Shown here piece by piece: positions 61,364-64,000 of a DNA stretch of 64,000 nt (position 1 is the stretch's first letter; the number at the start of each line of letters is the position of its first letter). The notes below the pieces were generated by a model. That model saw only the letters and a program-made list of their open reading frames with translations, was not told the DNA's origin and searched no databases. The position numbers were made by a program, and so were the translations under genes. Source of the stretch: Winogradskyella sediminis (GTDB taxonomy: Bacteria > Bacteroidota > Bacteroidia > Flavobacteriales > Flavobacteriaceae); the NCBI RefSeq assembly GCF_003387355.1, contig NZ_QUNH01000005.1, positions 1-64,000 of the forward strand. The letters run 5' to 3'.

Positions 61364-62095
61364 TTAATTTAGTTCTAACTTAAAGTTAATTGGAATACTA
61401 TATGGTACACCAACATTCATATCACGTTGTTTCCCAGGTTCCATTTTAGGCAATAAATTAATTATACGTTCTGCTTCAGTCTCTAAAAGTCTATCTGGAC
61501 CTCTACTTTTCACCTTAGTAACTCTTCCTGTTTTATCAATTAGAAAGAAAACAAACACTTTTCCATCAATATTAAGTTCGGCAGCAGCAGGAGGGTATCT
61601 AAAATGCTTTTGCAAATGCTCTTGAATTTTACGTTCAAAACAAGCTCTTAGCTCGGCATTATTTCCTGTACAACCTGGAAATTGCGGCACTTTTTCAATC
61701 AAGGCAAAAGGCACTTCCACATCTTCTTCAACTTCTTCCACTTCCACTTCTTCTATACCAACTTCACGATCATCAATTATATCATCTTGTCCTATCTCTG
61801 TACTCTGTATTACCGTTTCTTCTACGTCATCTACATCTTCTACTATTGTAATTACCTCAGACACCACTTGTTGTTGCGGAGGAGGTGGAGGCGGCAATAC
61901 ATCTATAACCGTAATCGGAATATCTTCATCGTATTGATCTTCTAACATTAAAAGGTCAACCTTCACAGCTTCTTTATCATAAGTCTTATGTTCTAATCCT
62001 ATATACGTTAGGAGTAACATTACGTTTAAGCCAACAGCAAAAAATAAACTGCTGTTTCGACCTACATTGGCTTTTGGGTTTTTCTTGAGTTCCAT
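61364..62095 (-). CDS. tonB: TonB-like energy transducer
   Basis: This 243-residue inner-membrane protein has an N-terminal membrane segment (about residues 17-36), a proline/glutamine segment (LPPPPPPQQQVV near residue 65), a long acidic Glu/Val/Asp stretch (about 80-130) and a C-terminal TonB domain (FRYPPAAAELNIDGKVFVFF onwards). TonB transmits the proton motive force to outer-membrane receptors. A receptor gene lies 91 bases upstream on the same strand, so the two may form one uptake system. Confidence 0.9.
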   Translation of the reverse strand: MELKKNPKANVGRNSSLFFAVGLNVMLLLTYIGLEHKTYDKEAVKVDLLMLEDQYDEDIPITVIDVLPPPPPPQQQVVSEVITIVEDVDDVEETVIQSTEIGQDDIIDDREVGIEEVEVEEVEEDVEVPFALIEKVPQFPGCTGNNAELRACFERKIQEHLQKHFRYPPAAAELNIDGKVFVFFLIDKTGRVTKVKSRGPDRLLETEAERIINLLPKMEPGKQRDMNVGVPYSIPINFKLELN

Positions 62096-62186
62096 GACGT
62101 TTAATTTTGTTATATAAAATTACTCATCATAACTCATAAAAATTATGATTTATATCATGTTTGATTTATAATCAACCACTTAAGAC

Positions 62187-64000
62187 TTACAAATTATCTA
62201 ACTGATTATCTTTTCCGTCTTCGCTAATTGTCCAAAAGAAACCAACAAAAAAGAACTGGTCTGCTGCTGGTGTTAAAGCTCTTCTGCTAAATTGCCCATT
62301 TACATCTGGCGTATCTGCATACTGATAACCATTGATATTTTTAAAACCTAGCACATTATTTACCGAAAAATAAAGAATCTTTTGGGAATCTAACAGATAC
62401 GCCCAATTTAAACTTAAGCTGTGAAATGATTTTGTACGTGCATCCATAAAAGCTGTGGTATTTGGGTTATCATATGGTCGTCCTGATGAAAACCCATAAT
62501 CAACACCTATTTGACTTTTCCAACGATCTATCCAATATTTACCCACTACAGAAAGGTTATGATTTGTAGCATAACTAGGCTGTGCTGCAGTTGTAAAGTT
62601 TCTATAATTGCGCTCAGTATCTAGATACGAGTAGCTTACCCAGTAATCTACATTCTTAAAACTGGTATTGTCGCGCCAAAACAAATCTAAACCTTGAGCA
62701 TAACCCTCTCCTGATGTGCTAAAATTGGTAGAATAAGTCTCATAATCACTATCAAATTTTATTAAATGGTCATAATCTTTACGATAAGCCTCTGCCCTAA
62801 AAATTTTACCTGCCTTAACATATTGATAGTTTAAGATGTAGTGTGTTGTTTTTTGAGCTTTTAAATCGTCCTCAAACTTTAAAACACTACTATTAGGATT
62901 CTGAAAAAAGTTTCCATACGCCAATGAGAACTGTCCGTTTTTAGAGCTTTTGTATGCCAAAGCCGCTCTTGGCGCCACATTTATTGTATTAAACAAAGCA
63001 CTATAATCAGCCCTTACTCCTACTTTTAAAGCTACATCTTTTGAAAAAATAATATCTCCTTCAGCAAATCCTGCGGTAATAGTATTGTCGAAGCCATACG
63101 TTTCGTTAACTGTATGATCTCTAAAATTTTCATCAAAATCTGTGATAAACTGCTCCGCACCAAAATTTAGTTTCAATCGACTATTGAATCGTTTTTTTAG
63201 CTTCAACTTTAAATGTGCCGAGTTTTCTTTATCCTCTATGTTACTAGTCTGAATCCCAATTTTGTTTTTTGCATAAGTATAACTTACACCTGAAGATAAT
63301 GTCCAATTGTTGCCGAAAACACCTTTGTAAGAAGTATTGAGATAGAGGTTATTATTATTTAATTTAAAATTTATTCCCTCTTCATAATTGATATCTTCTT
63401 GATTTAATTCAAATTTAGAAGTATCAAAAGCCGCATAAAATTTTAATATACCATTATTAAATTTTTGTCTAAATACCATTTCACCTTGAGCACCAGATAC
63501 AGGTGTTTGCCATTCATTTCTATCTTCAAACAGCGCTAAATAAGGAGCTAAATTAATATAACTAGCATTAAAGCTTAAAGAGGATTTTTCCCATTTTTGA
63601 GTATTTCCTAGACTAGCACCAACACTCATTATCCCAATATCTGTTTTCTCTTGGTCGGGTTCATCAATAGTATTTAACAGCAATACACTAGATAGAGCTT
63701 GTCCGAATTCTGAAGAATAGCCACCTGTAGAAAATGTAATTCCATCGAACAAAAATGGCGAATATCGTCCACGCGTCGGAATATTATTTGTCGTTGGTGT
63801 GTAAGGCGTAAATACACGAATGCCATCTATAAATATCTGAGTTTCGTCGGCACTACCACCTCTTACAAACAGACGTCCATCTTCTGCCACATTAGAAGTT
63901 CCTGGTAAGGTTTGTAATGCTCCTACGTAATCTCCTAGTGCGCTAGCTGTGGTTACAACATCTAATGGTTTTAGCACCGAGACCTTAGAATTATCACTAG
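62187..64000 (-). CDS. TonB-dependent receptor (5' end beyond the window)
   Basis: This is the C-terminal part, at least 604 residues, of an outer-membrane receptor. The visible N-terminus lies in the plug domain (VVTTASALGDYVGALQTLPG, GRLFVRGGSADETQIFIDG), and the rest is a 22-strand-type barrel ending in a strand with FFVGFFWTISEDG. The frame remains open to the last base of the window (SDNSKVSVLKPL), so signal peptide, any carboxypeptidase-like domain and TonB box are outside. A GTG at 63977 is not the true start. The substrate is unknown; it is upstream of tonB on the same strand. Confidence 0.9.
   Translation of the reverse strand, partial: SDNSKVSVLKPLDVVTTASALGDYVGALQTLPGTSNVAEDGRLFVRGGSADETQIFIDGIRVFTPYTPTTNNIPTRGRYSPFLFDGITFSTGGYSSEFGQALSSVLLLNTIDEPDQEKTDIGIMSVGASLGNTQKWEKSSLSFNASYINLAPYLALFEDRNEWQTPVSGAQGEMVFRQKFNNGILKFYAAFDTSKFELNQEDINYEEGINFKLNNNNLYLNTSYKGVFGNNWTLSSGVSYTYAKNKIGIQTSNIEDKENSAHLKLKLKKRFNSRLKLNFGAEQFITDFDENFRDHTVNETYGFDNTITAGFAEGDIIFSKDVALKVGVRADYSALFNTINVAPRAALAYKSSKNGQFSLAYGNFFQNPNSSVLKFEDDLKAQKTTHYILNYQYVKAGKIFRAEAYRKDYDHLIKFDSDYETYSTNFSTSGEGYAQGLDLFWRDNTSFKNVDYWVSYSYLDTERNYRNFTTAAQPSYATNHNLSVVGKYWIDRWKSQIGVDYGFSSGRPYDNPNTTAFMDARTKSFHSLSLNWAYLLDSQKILYFSVNNVLGFKNINGYQYADTPDVNGQFSRRALTPAADQFFFVGFFWTISEDGKDNQLDNL

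Noticed and set aside
63975-63977. GTG as the start of the TonB-dependent receptor
   Set aside because: The frame stays open to the window edge and the visible N-terminus is already inside the plug domain, so the true start lies outside.

Overview
This 64 kb window looks like a chromosomal segment of a member of the Flavobacteriaceae (Bacteroidota), probably a pigmented marine one. The evidence is the low G+C content, the recurrent Bacteroidota-type promoters (TTG, about 19 bp, then TAnnTTTG), the near absence of Shine-Dalgarno sequences, a split transketolase, SurA-like foldases next to a MoxR ATPase, a carotenoid operon, many lipoproteins with an SC or GC lipobox, and a TonB/TonB-dependent receptor pair. 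The genus is not determined. Most of the window is ordinary, densely coding chromosome. I saw no rRNA, CRISPR array, prophage or transposase.

Layout. Positions 220-3583 hold thrS-infC-rpmI-rplT, where infC starts on a non-AUG codon. Positions 3684-8515 hold a secreted beta-propeller/amidohydrolase, a Cof-type HAD phosphatase, a YjbQ protein and an EF-hand protein. Positions 8762-18856 are a long minus-strand block: a GATase-like secreted protein, a translationally coupled sulfotransferase/class IV aminotransferase pair, an AI-2E-type permease, dnaB, accA, an EamA transporter, lptG and a tgt that has lost its zinc cysteines. Positions 19115-25075 hold the split transketolase, an OmpA-like barrel, an FKBP lipoprotein with calcium-type repeats, an S4 protein, a methyltransferase, a phosphoribosyltransferase and shikimate kinase. 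Positions 25149-25757 hold two identical tRNA-Lys units and a tRNA-Leu.

Positions 25884-29596 are a carotenoid operon: a MerR/B12-type regulator with the residues of the CarH/LitR photoreceptors, then crtI, crtB and crtZ. Lycopene cyclase (crtY) lies 14 kb away at 43686-44825, so the window encodes phytoene to zeaxanthin apart from crtE. Positions 29598-42765 hold a thioredoxin-like protein, a duplicated-domain lipoprotein, a Crp-family regulator with a palindromic site, two different aconitases, MoxR and three peptidyl-prolyl isomerase-type proteins. Positions 45060-47030 are a small accessory region of stand-alone genes separated by long imperfect inverted repeats. Here the 10-bp ends match in inverted orientation across each gene rather than across each repeat, as expected of integron cassettes (attC-like), but no integrase is present.

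Positions 50526-56076 form a compact operon of a left-handed beta-helix acyltransferase, acyl carrier protein, glutamine-dependent amidotransferase (AsnB type), NadE-type synthetase and AMP-forming ligase, probably a small biosynthetic pathway of unknown product. The right end carries recG, a two-gene stress-like operon with a 50-residue YqaE/Pmp3 protein, a KdgK-like sugar kinase, a GNAT acetyltransferase, tonB and a TonB-dependent receptor cut by the window edge. The two places most worth following up are the cassette-like region near 45.0-46.4 kb and the ACP/AsnB/NadE/ligase operon.
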